A stretch of DNA of 9,435 nucleotides from Natronohydrobacter sp. (GTDB lineage Bacteria > Pseudomonadota > Alphaproteobacteria > Rhodobacterales > Rhodobacteraceae): the NCBI GenBank assembly GCA_007116445.1, contig SKIM01000003.1:1-9435 (forward strand), written 5' to 3'. The notes under the pieces were generated by a model. That model searched no databases. It saw only the letters and a list, made by a program, of their open reading frames with translations, and had not been told where the DNA came from. Positions 1 to 6,345 of the stretch are shown here, piece after piece (within the stretch, counting starts at the first letter, position 1; the number at the start of each line of letters is the position of its first letter). The position numbers and the translations under genes are program-made.

Positions 1-52
1 AACGTCCAGACCGGTTCGACAGGACGCCACGCAAGTCTCAATTTCAATTCCC

Positions 53-631
53 TCAGGACGCGCGGGCAAGCTTTGCCGACACATCGTCGATCGCGGCGAT
101 AACAGAGCCAAGATGCTTATACGCAACTGCCTGCGTGACGCTGCGGCCATCGGGATTCTCCAACCATTCGTGACGCTGAACTTGCATGGTGTTTTCCAGT
201 TCAGCGAGCGCTGCCTCGGCCTTGTAGACGTCAAGCATGGCTTCTATCGCAAAATCGGCCGATCCTTTTACAAGATCACGAAAAGCTTTCACACAATCGG
301 TTATTTCTGCCTGAAACCCATCAGCGCGCTGTCTTAGCTCGGAAATCTGGGCTTCTTCAAGCCGGTTCGGGTCATCACATGGCTGAAAACTTCTGTTTCT
401 ATATCCGTTCTCATTGTAATCTTTCTGCGCCTCAACAACCCTTTTGCGGAGCGAGTCCAGAAGAAGTTTCAACTCCTCTCGTATCCGTGCTGTTTTGTTT
501 TTCTTTTGCTCATCCTCTATCTTCGAGACGACATGCGGGGCGACATAGATCGGCACCAAAACCAGCAAAAAGGGGATAACGACCTGCACCAACAAACTGA
601 CATAATCGACCCAATCTCTTTCCGTCGCCAT
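53..631 (-). CDS. Hypothetical single-pass membrane protein with coiled-coil domain
   Basis: The 192-residue product is not one I recognise. Residues about 10-33 form one hydrophobic membrane segment (VSLLVQVVIPFLLVLVPIYV region). A charged, helical and probably coiled-coil domain follows, at about 36-70 and 90-155, rich in Glu, Lys, Arg and Ala. The likely arrangement is an N-terminal anchor in the inner membrane with a cytoplasmic or periplasmic helical stalk; the orientation cannot be decided. I chose the ATG at 631 because GGAGAGG lies about 9 bases upstream. An in-frame GTG at 649 would add six residues but would start inside that ribosome site. The gene is visibly less GC-rich than trpF upstream, with AAG/AAA-, GAA- and AAT-rich stretches, which suggests later acquisition. 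It sits downstream of trpF, where trpB is often found in relatives, and a possible terminator separates the two. It looks like a real gene because the frame is open throughout, the start is good and the architecture is coherent. The function is unknown. Confidence 0.72.
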   Translation of the reverse strand: MATERDWVDYVSLLVQVVIPFLLVLVPIYVAPHVVSKIEDEQKKNKTARIREELKLLLDSLRKRVVEAQKDYNENGYRNRSFQPCDDPNRLEEAQISELRQRADGFQAEITDCVKAFRDLVKGSADFAIEAMLDVYKAEAALAELENTMQVQRHEWLENPDGRSVTQAVAYKHLGSVIAAIDDVSAKLARAS

Positions 632-657
632 CGCTTCCGTCCTCTCCACTGCAATTC

Positions 658-695
658 AAAGAAAAGCCATCAGGCAGCGCGTGAAAAGCAGCCTG
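658..695 (-). terminator. Possible terminator after trpF
   Basis: On the minus strand, just downstream of the trpF stop, a CAGGC/GCCTG stem (plus 671-675 with 691-695) continues inward past one T-T mismatch by two more G-C pairs. It is followed shortly by a T-rich stretch (plus-strand A-rich tract at 658-665). The geometry suits a weak intrinsic terminator separating trpF from the next gene. The T-tract is interrupted and starts a few bases after the stem, so this is a moderate call. Confidence 0.4.
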
Positions 696-754
696 AGGAC
701 TCTGGAAGTGCTTCCATAAATCGCCTTATTGCGCACCGCGCATTTCAGTCCCCG

Positions 755-1408
755 TCACGTTTCGCGATCCCGCGCCGCCGCAACAAACGCCGCCACCCGC
801 GCCGCGTCCTTCTGACCTGGCGCCGTCTCAACCCCTGAGGACACATCCACCTGTCGCGCCCCCGTCAGGGTGATCGCGCGGGCGACATTCTCGGGGGTCA
901 GCCCGCCAGCGAGCATCCAGGGTTTGGACCACGCCCGCCCCGCGATCAGGTGCCAGTCGAAACTCAGCCCATTGCCGCCCGGCAGATCCCCGGCCCCGCT
1001 GGGTTTGGCGTCGAGCAGGATCTGATCGGCCACGGCCTGATAGGCGTCAAGCGCGGCCAGGTCGCTGGCCTCGGCCACGCCCACGGCCTTCATCACAGGC
1101 AGACCTGTGCGCGCCTTGATTTCGGCCACACGGTCGGGCGTTTCATGGCCATGCAATTGCAGCAGATCGACCGGCACCTGTGCCAGCAGCGCATCAAGCG
1201 CCGCATCATCGGCATCGACCGTCAGCGCGACTTTCGCCACACCGGGGGGCACGGCTTGCGCCAATGCGGCCGCAGCGTCCAAGGACAGATGACGCGGTGA
1301 GCGCGGGAAGAAGACGAACCCCAGATATCGCGCCCCGGCAGTGACCGCGTCGGTGACATCCTGCGGGCGGGTCAGCCCGCAGATCTTGACAGAGATAGGT
1401 TCAGCCAT
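755..1408 (-). CDS. trpF: Phosphoribosylanthranilate isomerase (TrpF)
   Basis: TrpF isomerises N-(5'-phosphoribosyl)anthranilate to CdRP (1-(o-carboxyphenylamino)-1-deoxyribulose 5-phosphate), the third step from chorismate to tryptophan. It acts in the cytosol as a TIM barrel. The 217 residues match the normal length of the monofunctional enzyme. Diagnostic motifs are present: VKICGL at 7-12 with the general-base Cys10, GFVFF at 30-34, LQLHG at 84-88, LLDAKPSG at 131-138 with the general-acid Asp133, GGNG at 144-147, LAGGLTPENV at 166-175, and DVSSGVE-(x2)-PGQKD at 188-201, the phosphate-binding end. All key residues are present, so the enzyme should be active. The gene starts 9 bases after the stop of the LapA-domain gene with no strong ribosome site, which suggests translational coupling. 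The block ihfB - LapA-domain gene - trpF is a familiar alphaproteobacterial order. Confidence 0.97.
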   Translation of the reverse strand: MAEPISVKICGLTRPQDVTDAVTAGARYLGFVFFPRSPRHLSLDAAAALAQAVPPGVAKVALTVDADDAALDALLAQVPVDLLQLHGHETPDRVAEIKARTGLPVMKAVGVAEASDLAALDAYQAVADQILLDAKPSGAGDLPGGNGLSFDWHLIAGRAWSKPWMLAGGLTPENVARAITLTGARQVDVSSGVETAPGQKDAARVAAFVAAARDRET

Positions 1409-1417
1409 GCGGCTGGC

Positions 1418-1771
1418 TCATTTCCCGTCAACAAGTGCCAGAACATCGTCGCGGCGCCCGTCAGCGGCGCGCTTGTCGACACGCTGCAATTCCGAACGTG
1501 TGGCGTCGCGTTCACGGCGCAGGCGGGCAGCATCCGCACGGATGCTGTGTTCGCGCAGCCATTCCCAGATGATGCCCAGCACCAATCCAGCCGCAATCGC
1601 AAGCCCCATGATCAGAAACAATGGCAGACTGATATCAAGACTGATGCCTGTGAGCTGCGCCAGAGCGTCCGGCAAGAGCTTGACCTCGACCATCGCGCGA
1701 TTCGCCAGCGCCACAGTGATGAAAACAGCCGCCACGAGCGCGGCAAACGCATAGCGCAGATACGCCATCAT
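1418..1771 (-). CDS. LapA-domain (DUF1049) inner-membrane protein
   Basis: This small membrane protein has the LapA-domain layout. A first membrane segment lies at about residues 5-23. A short polar loop follows, with NRAMVEVKLLP at 24-34 (the 'N...V.....P' stretch typical of the family). A second segment at about 48-69 ends in WEWL, and a charged, probably coiled-coil cytoplasmic tail covers about 70-103. In Escherichia coli, LapA works with LapB in controlling lipopolysaccharide assembly. Whether the alphaproteobacterial member does the same is not established by this sequence. The start is one of two consecutive ATGs (1771 or 1768); AAGGA lies just upstream and fits the second slightly better. 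The gene begins 6 bases after the ihfB stop, and the ribosome site overlaps that stop, so the two are almost certainly translated from one message. Confidence 0.85.
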   Translation of the reverse strand: MMAYLRYAFAALVAAVFITVALANRAMVEVKLLPDALAQLTGISLDISLPLFLIMGLAIAAGLVLGIIWEWLREHSIRADAARLRRERDATRSELQRVDKRAADGRRDDVLALVDGK

Positions 1772-1777
1772 GATCCT

Positions 1778-2065
1778 TTATCCTTCCAGTCCGTTCAACC
1801 GGTCGCGCAACAGCTTGCCGGTCTTGAAAAATGGGACAGCCTTTGCTTCGACTTCGACACTCTCGCCCGTGCGCGGGTTGCGCCCGATCCGCGCATCGCG
1901 CGACTTGACCGAAAATGCGCCGAAGCCACGCAACTCCACGCGCTCACCACGCGCAAGGGCTTCGGTGATCTCGCCAAAAACCGTGTTCACGATCCGCTCC
2001 ACATCGCGTTGATAGAGATGCGGATTTTCCTCTGCAATCTTCTGGATCAGTTCAGATCGAATCAT
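1778..2065 (-). CDS. ihfB: Integration host factor subunit beta (IhfB/HimD)
   Basis: IhfB forms the IHF heterodimer with IhfA. IHF bends DNA sharply in the minor groove and supports transcription, recombination and replication in the nucleoid. The 95 residues match the family's length. The protein begins MIRSELIQKIAEENPHL and carries the DNA-binding beta-arm signature at 46-67 (RGFGAFSVKSRDARIGRNPRTG), including the Pro64 that intercalates between base pairs. An upstream in-frame start at 2101 would add a 12-residue tail that does not resemble the family. The ATG at 2065 has GGGGA seven bases upstream and gives the canonical N-terminus. The gene heads the ihfB - LapA-domain gene - trpF block. 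In many relatives rpsA lies directly upstream; here the space is taken by the end of the Slam-linked operon. Confidence 0.97.
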   Translation of the reverse strand: MIRSELIQKIAEENPHLYQRDVERIVNTVFGEITEALARGERVELRGFGAFSVKSRDARIGRNPRTGESVEVEAKAVPFFKTGKLLRDRLNGLEG

Positions 2066-2110
2066 GGCCTTGTCCCCGCTGCTGCGCCAGACGCAATGCA
2101 TGGCGTGATA

Positions 2111-2172
2111 TGATTATTATATGATTATCTGGTCTTTGGCGCGAGTATAGTCAGAAAATGCCGATGGATAAA
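2111..2172 (-). promoter_or_regulatory. AT-rich promoter region for the ihfB-trpF block
   Basis: The stretch before ihfB is unusually AT-rich for this window. On the minus strand it contains an exact TATAAT at 2121-2116 and a TATACT at 2149-2144. Neither has a convincing -35 box at 17 bases; the best for TATACT is TTTATC at 2172-2167, a 3/6 match. AT-rich runs with A/T tracts could also be an IHF or nucleoid-protein site, which fits ihfB autoregulation in other bacteria, but I see no clear IHF consensus. The call rests on position and composition. Confidence 0.4.
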
Positions 2173-2177
2173 TATGC

Positions 2178-2221
2178 AAAAACAACATCCCGGACGATCT
2201 GCCCCGATCGATCTCGCCGGG
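2178..2221 (-). terminator. Possible intrinsic terminator after the S8 peptidase gene
   Basis: On the minus strand, CCCGG (2221-2217) pairs with CCGGG (2193-2189), and GATC inside the stem pairs with a second GATC after a small internal loop. Six bases later comes TTTTT (2182-2178). It lies about 70 bases beyond the peptidase stop and before the ihfB promoter region, so it would close the five-gene operon. The internal loop and the gap before the T-tract make it imperfect. Confidence 0.42.
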
Positions 2222-2288
2222 TCAGACTGCCCGCTTCACCACGCCCGCACCTGTGCCCCGGACCCCCGCCATGGCGCAGAGACCGTGA

Positions 2289-3503
2289 TCACAAAAGCTG
2301 CGATGCGGCATCAAGGTCGAATAATGTCCCCGGTCCGGGCAGTTTGGCCGGATCGATCTTGCTCTTTCCTTCGTTTTGCATCGCCAGACTGATCAGGCCA
2401 GCGGCGATGGCCGTTGCTGCTGAGGTGCCCGAGAATTCCGCATAGAGCGAGGCGATTTCGAGATGCGGGCCATCGCCAGGCGGATCGTAGCGGTAGATTG
2501 ACGGATTGTAGCCTCGCCGCCCACGCGGATCGAGCGAGATGATCCGCTGCTTGGGAAAATCCGTCGTGCCTTCAGGTGTTTTCAGATAGGAATCGACTTC
2601 GGCCCAAGGGTCCAGAAAAACTCTCTCGCTATCATATCTGGGGCTTTGGGTGCTGAGCGTCGCGATGATGTTGCTCTGATCCGGCCTGGGGCGATAGGCA
2701 TAGGTCAACGGGTTTGCGTCCATATCACAGGCCGTCACCGCAATCAGACCGGGGAACCGGCCAGCGAGAATGGCAGGATAAGCCATCGCGCCCGCGCCGG
2801 CATTGCCCGCCGCGCATAACACGAGGCTGTTTTCGCAGATTGTTTCAAGCACCGCATTGACTTGCGACCATTTCCCCTCAGTCTCGTCGAAGCTCTGCTT
2901 ATCCTGCAGCGCGCGCGAGGTGTCGTCCCAGGCGGCAGCAATGACGATGATCTGCGGTGCGGGGTCGAGTTGGCCGATATACCGCAAGGCCGCGAGGACC
3001 ATATCCGGATCGGGCGCGGCTGTCAGCGAGATGGGAATGATCGTGCAGAACGGGTTGATGCCTGCATAGGGCAGCGCGGTGTCCTTCTGCACCGTCTTGC
3101 CCTCATTGAGCAGGCCCGCGCGCTCGGGCAATTGCAGCTTGACTGTGGCCGGGCGCGCGCCGATCAGCCCTGCGACGGCGGTGCCATGCGCGCCGTAGAT
3201 CGTGGGTCCAGTATCGGGATCGACAGCTTCGCCAGCATTCATGCCCGAGAAATCCCGCATCTTTCCTGTGTCGATCACACCTTGGAGGTTGGGATGCTCC
3301 CAATCGACCGTCGTATCCATGATCACGATGCGGACAGCGGACTCATCGCCTGCACCGCTGGCCTGATTCCATGCCTTGCTGCTGAACTTTGCGGGGTCAC
3401 CCTGGATCACGCACAGCGCTTTCAGATGCCACAGTGCATGAAAACTGGGGTAGAAGCCGGTCCCCTTGGTCGGATCCTGTGTTGTTGCAGTTACTGTGGT
3501 CAT
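2289..3503 (-). CDS. Subtilisin-like S8 serine peptidase without signal peptide
   Basis: The 404-residue protein has the full subtilase catalytic set in order. Asp63 lies in IVIMDTTVDWEHPNL (59-73), His106 in HGTAVAGLIGA (106-116), the oxyanion Asn234 in CAAGNAGAG (230-238), and nucleophile Ser361 in FSGTSAATAIAAGL (357-370). It is therefore predicted to be an active endopeptidase. No signal peptide, membrane segment or recognisable I9 propeptide precedes the catalytic domain; the N-terminus is polar (MTTVTATTQDPTKG). It would be cytosolic unless exported by an unusual route. About 127 residues separate the Asn and Ser motifs, including a Tyr/Pro/Arg-rich stretch at about 325-345. The ATG at 3503 has AAAGGAG eight bases upstream. 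The frame is open for 54 further codons upstream, but that stretch overlaps the phosphatase gene and looks like a shadow. The gene starts 14 bases after the PAP2 gene, so they are probably co-transcribed. The substrate is unknown; processing of a neighbour's product is only a possibility. Confidence 0.9.
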   Translation of the reverse strand: MTTVTATTQDPTKGTGFYPSFHALWHLKALCVIQGDPAKFSSKAWNQASGAGDESAVRIVIMDTTVDWEHPNLQGVIDTGKMRDFSGMNAGEAVDPDTGPTIYGAHGTAVAGLIGARPATVKLQLPERAGLLNEGKTVQKDTALPYAGINPFCTIIPISLTAAPDPDMVLAALRYIGQLDPAPQIIVIAAAWDDTSRALQDKQSFDETEGKWSQVNAVLETICENSLVLCAAGNAGAGAMAYPAILAGRFPGLIAVTACDMDANPLTYAYRPRPDQSNIIATLSTQSPRYDSERVFLDPWAEVDSYLKTPEGTTDFPKQRIISLDPRGRRGYNPSIYRYDPPGDGPHLEIASLYAEFSGTSAATAIAAGLISLAMQNEGKSKIDPAKLPGPGTLFDLDAASQLL

Positions 3504-3517
3504 TGCTTGCGCTCCTT

Positions 3518-4516
3518 TCAGTACCATTCGGCGCGTACCAGCGCCATCTGATCTTCCATCACGCGCTCGATGACCGGCATGCAGCGCCGCGCGAGCATGC
3601 GCCCTGCAGTGGTGTCCGACCGGATGTGCAGCCCCGCCCATTCGCGGTTCACGCCCACCTGCCACGCCGCCCGATAAAGCGCTGGCAGGCCGGGATGTTC
3701 CGGCACAGTGCGGGCGAATAGCTCTGCGATCAGGAAGGATTGCAGTGCATGGTTTGACGGATAGGAGGAATGCGCCGGGACCGGTAGAAAGGGCTTGAGG
3801 TTCGGGTCAAGCTCGCTGGGGCGCGGCGCTTCAAAACGCGCCTTGTAATGCAGCCCGATGAACCCGCCGAGCAGGATCAGGGTCTGGAACATCGCGGCCG
3901 TTGCAGAGGCTTGCGCGGCAACCGAAACGCCCAGCGGCTGCATATAGGCGGTGATGTCATTGCCTGCCTCGACGAGAATATCCTGACGGCGCGTCGCTTC
4001 ACCTGCGTCTTTAAGGGCGGCTTCTTTCTTGTGCAGATCAGCGATCTCGCCCATGCGGGCCTCGACGGGCGGGGGCGGGTCCAGGAAATCCGTATGCCAC
4101 TGGAAGTCTTGCATGAACCCGCAGAGAAGGCCGATTTCCTTCCAGGGGATCTCGATTTCCGGCCAGAGAAAACCCGTGCCTGCGGCCTCAATCGGGCTGC
4201 CCTGAAACAGACCCTTGTGCAGACCTTTATGCAGGCCCTTGTGGAGCCCTTTGTGCAAGCCCTTGTGCAACCCTTTATGCAACTTGCCGCCGCCACTTGC
4301 GACCGGAGCAAATCGCTGTCCAACGAAGTCCTGCTCGAGGATGTCAACCAGCCTCTGCGTGGCACCGTCTCTGGGGTCTAGGTTGAAATCCTTGAGCGCA
4401 GCCTCCAACTTCACCAGCGCGGCATTCAGCGGATTACGATCTTCAAGCTCGATCCTGTCGCCCGAAACGACCAGATCGGCCTTGTTCAATATCTCGATTA
4501 TTGCGTCAGCCTTCAT
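3518..4516 (-). CDS. PAP2-superfamily phosphatase / vanadium haloperoxidase-like protein with HKGL repeats
   Basis: The 332-residue protein has the complete three-part PAP2 / vanadium-haloperoxidase active site. K225-(x6)-R232-P233 lies in KARFEAPRP, P253-S-N-H256 carries a catalytic His, and R291-(x5)-H297-(x3)-D301 lies in NREWAGLHIRSD. The middle motif is PSNH rather than the commoner PSGH. In this superfamily these residues bind phosphate or vanadate. Sequence alone does not tell a phosphomonoesterase from a haloperoxidase. No signal peptide is seen and there is no set of membrane helices, so it resembles soluble members. Residues 80-103 are six perfect HKGL tetrapeptides, placed in a linker between an acidic helical N-terminal region (1-70) and the catalytic part. 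The ATG at 4516 follows GAGGGG at suitable spacing; an in-frame GTG at 4531 overlaps the regulator's stop codon. The gene lies between regulator and peptidase with almost no gaps, so it is probably in their operon. Confidence 0.85.
   Translation of the reverse strand: MKADAIIEILNKADLVVSGDRIELEDRNPLNAALVKLEAALKDFNLDPRDGATQRLVDILEQDFVGQRFAPVASGGGKLHKGLHKGLHKGLHKGLHKGLHKGLFQGSPIEAAGTGFLWPEIEIPWKEIGLLCGFMQDFQWHTDFLDPPPPVEARMGEIADLHKKEAALKDAGEATRRQDILVEAGNDITAYMQPLGVSVAAQASATAAMFQTLILLGGFIGLHYKARFEAPRPSELDPNLKPFLPVPAHSSYPSNHALQSFLIAELFARTVPEHPGLPALYRAAWQVGVNREWAGLHIRSDTTAGRMLARRCMPVIERVMEDQMALVRAEWY
4209..4280 (-). repeat. Six 12-bp tandem repeats encoding HKGL
   Basis: Six consecutive 12-bp units (4209, 4221, 4233, 4245, 4257, 4269) each encode His-Lys-Gly-Leu on the minus strand. 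The DNA copies differ mainly at synonymous positions: Leu is CTG or CTT, Lys is AAG or AAA, His is CAC or CAT, and Gly is GGC, GGG or GGT. The peptide is unchanged while the DNA has drifted, which argues for selection on the protein repeat rather than a very recent slippage product. The array is in frame, so copy-number changes would alter protein length without a frameshift. Confidence 0.95.
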
Positions 4517-4527
4517 CCCCTGCCCCC

Positions 4528-6333
4528 TCACTGCAAAATATCGCTTTGCCGCAGCCCCTGAACGAGCCTTTGACTCAGATCAGTTGGGGCGCGGCGCATC
4601 AGACCTTCGGCCCAGCCGGAAATGTCATAGCCCGGTCGCAGGGTCTGGATGCGGGTCAACATGCGCCGGGCGTCAGACGTCTTGCCTGACATCGCAAGCC
4701 CTGCCATCGCATAGCGCAGCGCACCGAGATATCTGGGGCGACGCAACAACGCCTGATTGGCATGCAACAGCGCCCCACGGAAATCGCCGCGCGCCATGCT
4801 GACCATCGCCCCGGTCACGTCATAAGTATACCGCCACGGACTGAAAGCACCGGCGCGCAGGCATTGCTGCACCGCATCCGCGGCCCGGTCGATATCGCCC
4901 CGCATCAGACGCAGCACCGCAAGATGATCGAGATTGATCGCCAGATGCGGGCTGCGCTGATAGGCGGCGTCAATCAGCAACAATGCAGTTTCGCTGTCAT
5001 CGCCGAGCATATGCATCGCATAGCCCGCAAGGCTCTGACACAGCGGAAGCAATGGATCGGACGGTCGCATCGTCGCAAGCATCTCGCAGAGATGGTCCGC
5101 ATCCAGATCAGAGGCCGCGGCAATTCCCTCATGCAGCTTGAAGACCTGCGCGAAGGCGTGCAAACACTCCACCACGCAAGACGGTCGGGCCGCGCGCATG
5201 CTGTCGAGCTGCGCTTCCGTGCGCAGGATTGTCTGCGGATCAAGCGAAAACATGGCCGCAACAGCGGTGATGGGAAACAGATCCGGTATCGATGCCGTAT
5301 TATATTCGGCGGTCAGACGATCCAGCACCAATTCACCGATCGCATAAGCGAGATCCGCGCTATGCTCCGTGGCGGGATCACAAGGTTCAGAGAGCCACAA
5401 CACACGCCTTGTGCCCGCTTCCATCAGTTGAATGCGAATGCGCAGCGCCTTTGCGCGCTTTTCGACCGAAGCTTGCAACCAATGACTGGCCCCCCTGCCG
5501 GTTTCCACAGGCAGCGGAATGATCGGATGATCAAGGCGGCGCAGATCATGCACATCCATCGAAGTGGTCTGCCAGAGGCAAGACACCACATCATCCACGA
5601 AGTGATCCGCAAAGTGCAGCTCAGCACTGGTCAGCCCGACATGGACCGGCGGCAACAAGCCCAGGGCCAGATGGGTTCGTCCAGGGCAAAAGCCATCAGG
5701 CACTGTCCATGACGCAGAATCTTCCGGCTCCGTGTCACACAGCCGCATCTCGCGCAGGAAATCCTCGAAGCCGGTGCAACCATCCAGCGCGAGATCGAGC
5801 CCTTCCAGAAAACCGAGGCCGCGACAATCCGCACCGGGCGCGGGAATGCGGCCCGGCGTCAGGCTGACCACGTTGCGATCAGCGACGAGCGCATCCGCCC
5901 CAAGGCTCGCCAAGTCATGACGCAGCTGATAGAGCGCCGTTCGCAGATTTGCCGATGCCCGTGCGGCATCCGCCTCGCCCCAGAACATATCCTGCAGGCT
6001 TTTGCGCGATTTGGTCTGACGCGGGGCACAGATCAGAACGGCCAGAATGGCCTGACGCAACATGCTGCCGGGCGTGATATCCTGCCCATCATCGCGAATG
6101 ATGCGAAACGCCCCCATGAGGATGGCCTCGGCACTATGGCCGCCATGCGCGCCCGAGATGTCAGCGGGCCTGGGTCTGGATGCGTCATCCAACGTCCATG
6201 CGTTCCTTCGCCCCGTCGATGCGGTCCGACACGCTATCATTTTCCACGGCATTTCAGAAACACATTTTTCGGTCTTGACCGGCATCGCCCGGCAAATGAC
6301 CTGCTTTCCGCCTGAAAATCGGGGCGCAATCAT
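4528..6333 (-). CDS. SARP/BTAD-type transcriptional regulator with TolB-like and TPR-like regions
   Basis: Counting from the ATG at 6333 the product has 601 residues. Residues about 70-165 form an OmpR/SARP-type winged helix. A first strand around AILMGAFRIIRDDGQDI is followed by LRQAILAVLICAP, SRKSLQDMFWGE and the recognition region ASANLRTALYQLRHDL, ending in ADRNVVSLTPG. FLEGLDLALDGCTGFEDFLREMR (about 175-197) resembles the start of a BTAD-like segment. Residues about 226-342 resemble the TolB-like domain of CadC/adenylate-cyclase-type regulators (HFADHFVDDVVSCL, then RIRIQLMEAGTRRVLWLSE). The C-terminus (about 385-575) is helical with TPR-like repeats. No membrane helix is seen, so it is probably a cytoplasmic DNA-binding regulator. 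The start is uncertain: a GTG at 6345 directly abuts the Slam stop, the ATG at 6333 has AGGTGGGG upstream, and a start at residue 73 would cut the first strand of the wing. The last codon overlaps the next possible start (GTGA). Control of its own operon is inferred from position. Confidence 0.85.
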   Translation of the reverse strand: MIAPRFSGGKQVICRAMPVKTEKCVSEMPWKMIACRTASTGRRNAWTLDDASRPRPADISGAHGGHSAEAILMGAFRIIRDDGQDITPGSMLRQAILAVLICAPRQTKSRKSLQDMFWGEADAARASANLRTALYQLRHDLASLGADALVADRNVVSLTPGRIPAPGADCRGLGFLEGLDLALDGCTGFEDFLREMRLCDTEPEDSASWTVPDGFCPGRTHLALGLLPPVHVGLTSAELHFADHFVDDVVSCLWQTTSMDVHDLRRLDHPIIPLPVETGRGASHWLQASVEKRAKALRIRIQLMEAGTRRVLWLSEPCDPATEHSADLAYAIGELVLDRLTAEYNTASIPDLFPITAVAAMFSLDPQTILRTEAQLDSMRAARPSCVVECLHAFAQVFKLHEGIAAASDLDADHLCEMLATMRPSDPLLPLCQSLAGYAMHMLGDDSETALLLIDAAYQRSPHLAINLDHLAVLRLMRGDIDRAADAVQQCLRAGAFSPWRYTYDVTGAMVSMARGDFRGALLHANQALLRRPRYLGALRYAMAGLAMSGKTSDARRMLTRIQTLRPGYDISGWAEGLMRRAPTDLSQRLVQGLRQSDILQ

Positions 6334-6345
6334 GATCTGCCCCAC

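Noticed and set aside
506..838. Plus-strand frame spanning the start of the hypothetical membrane protein gene and the end of trpF
   Set aside because: It is antisense to two better-supported genes, with composition typical of a shadow frame and no domain.
3504..3665. Upstream extension of the S8 peptidase frame to 3665
   Set aside because: It overlaps the end of the PAP2 gene, its residues look like a shadow reading (Arg/His/Gly-rich), and the ATG at 3503 has a strong AAAGGAG site.
4209..4280. CRISPR-like or regulatory tandem array
   Set aside because: The units are 12 bp without spacers, in frame, and encode one conserved tetrapeptide, so it is a coding repeat.
4215..4802. Plus-strand open frame with a CxPL-type repeat, opposite the PAP2 gene
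   Set aside because: It is the antisense reading of the HKGL repeat array and adjoining genes; it has no coherent domain, and the minus strand carries complete catalytic motifs.
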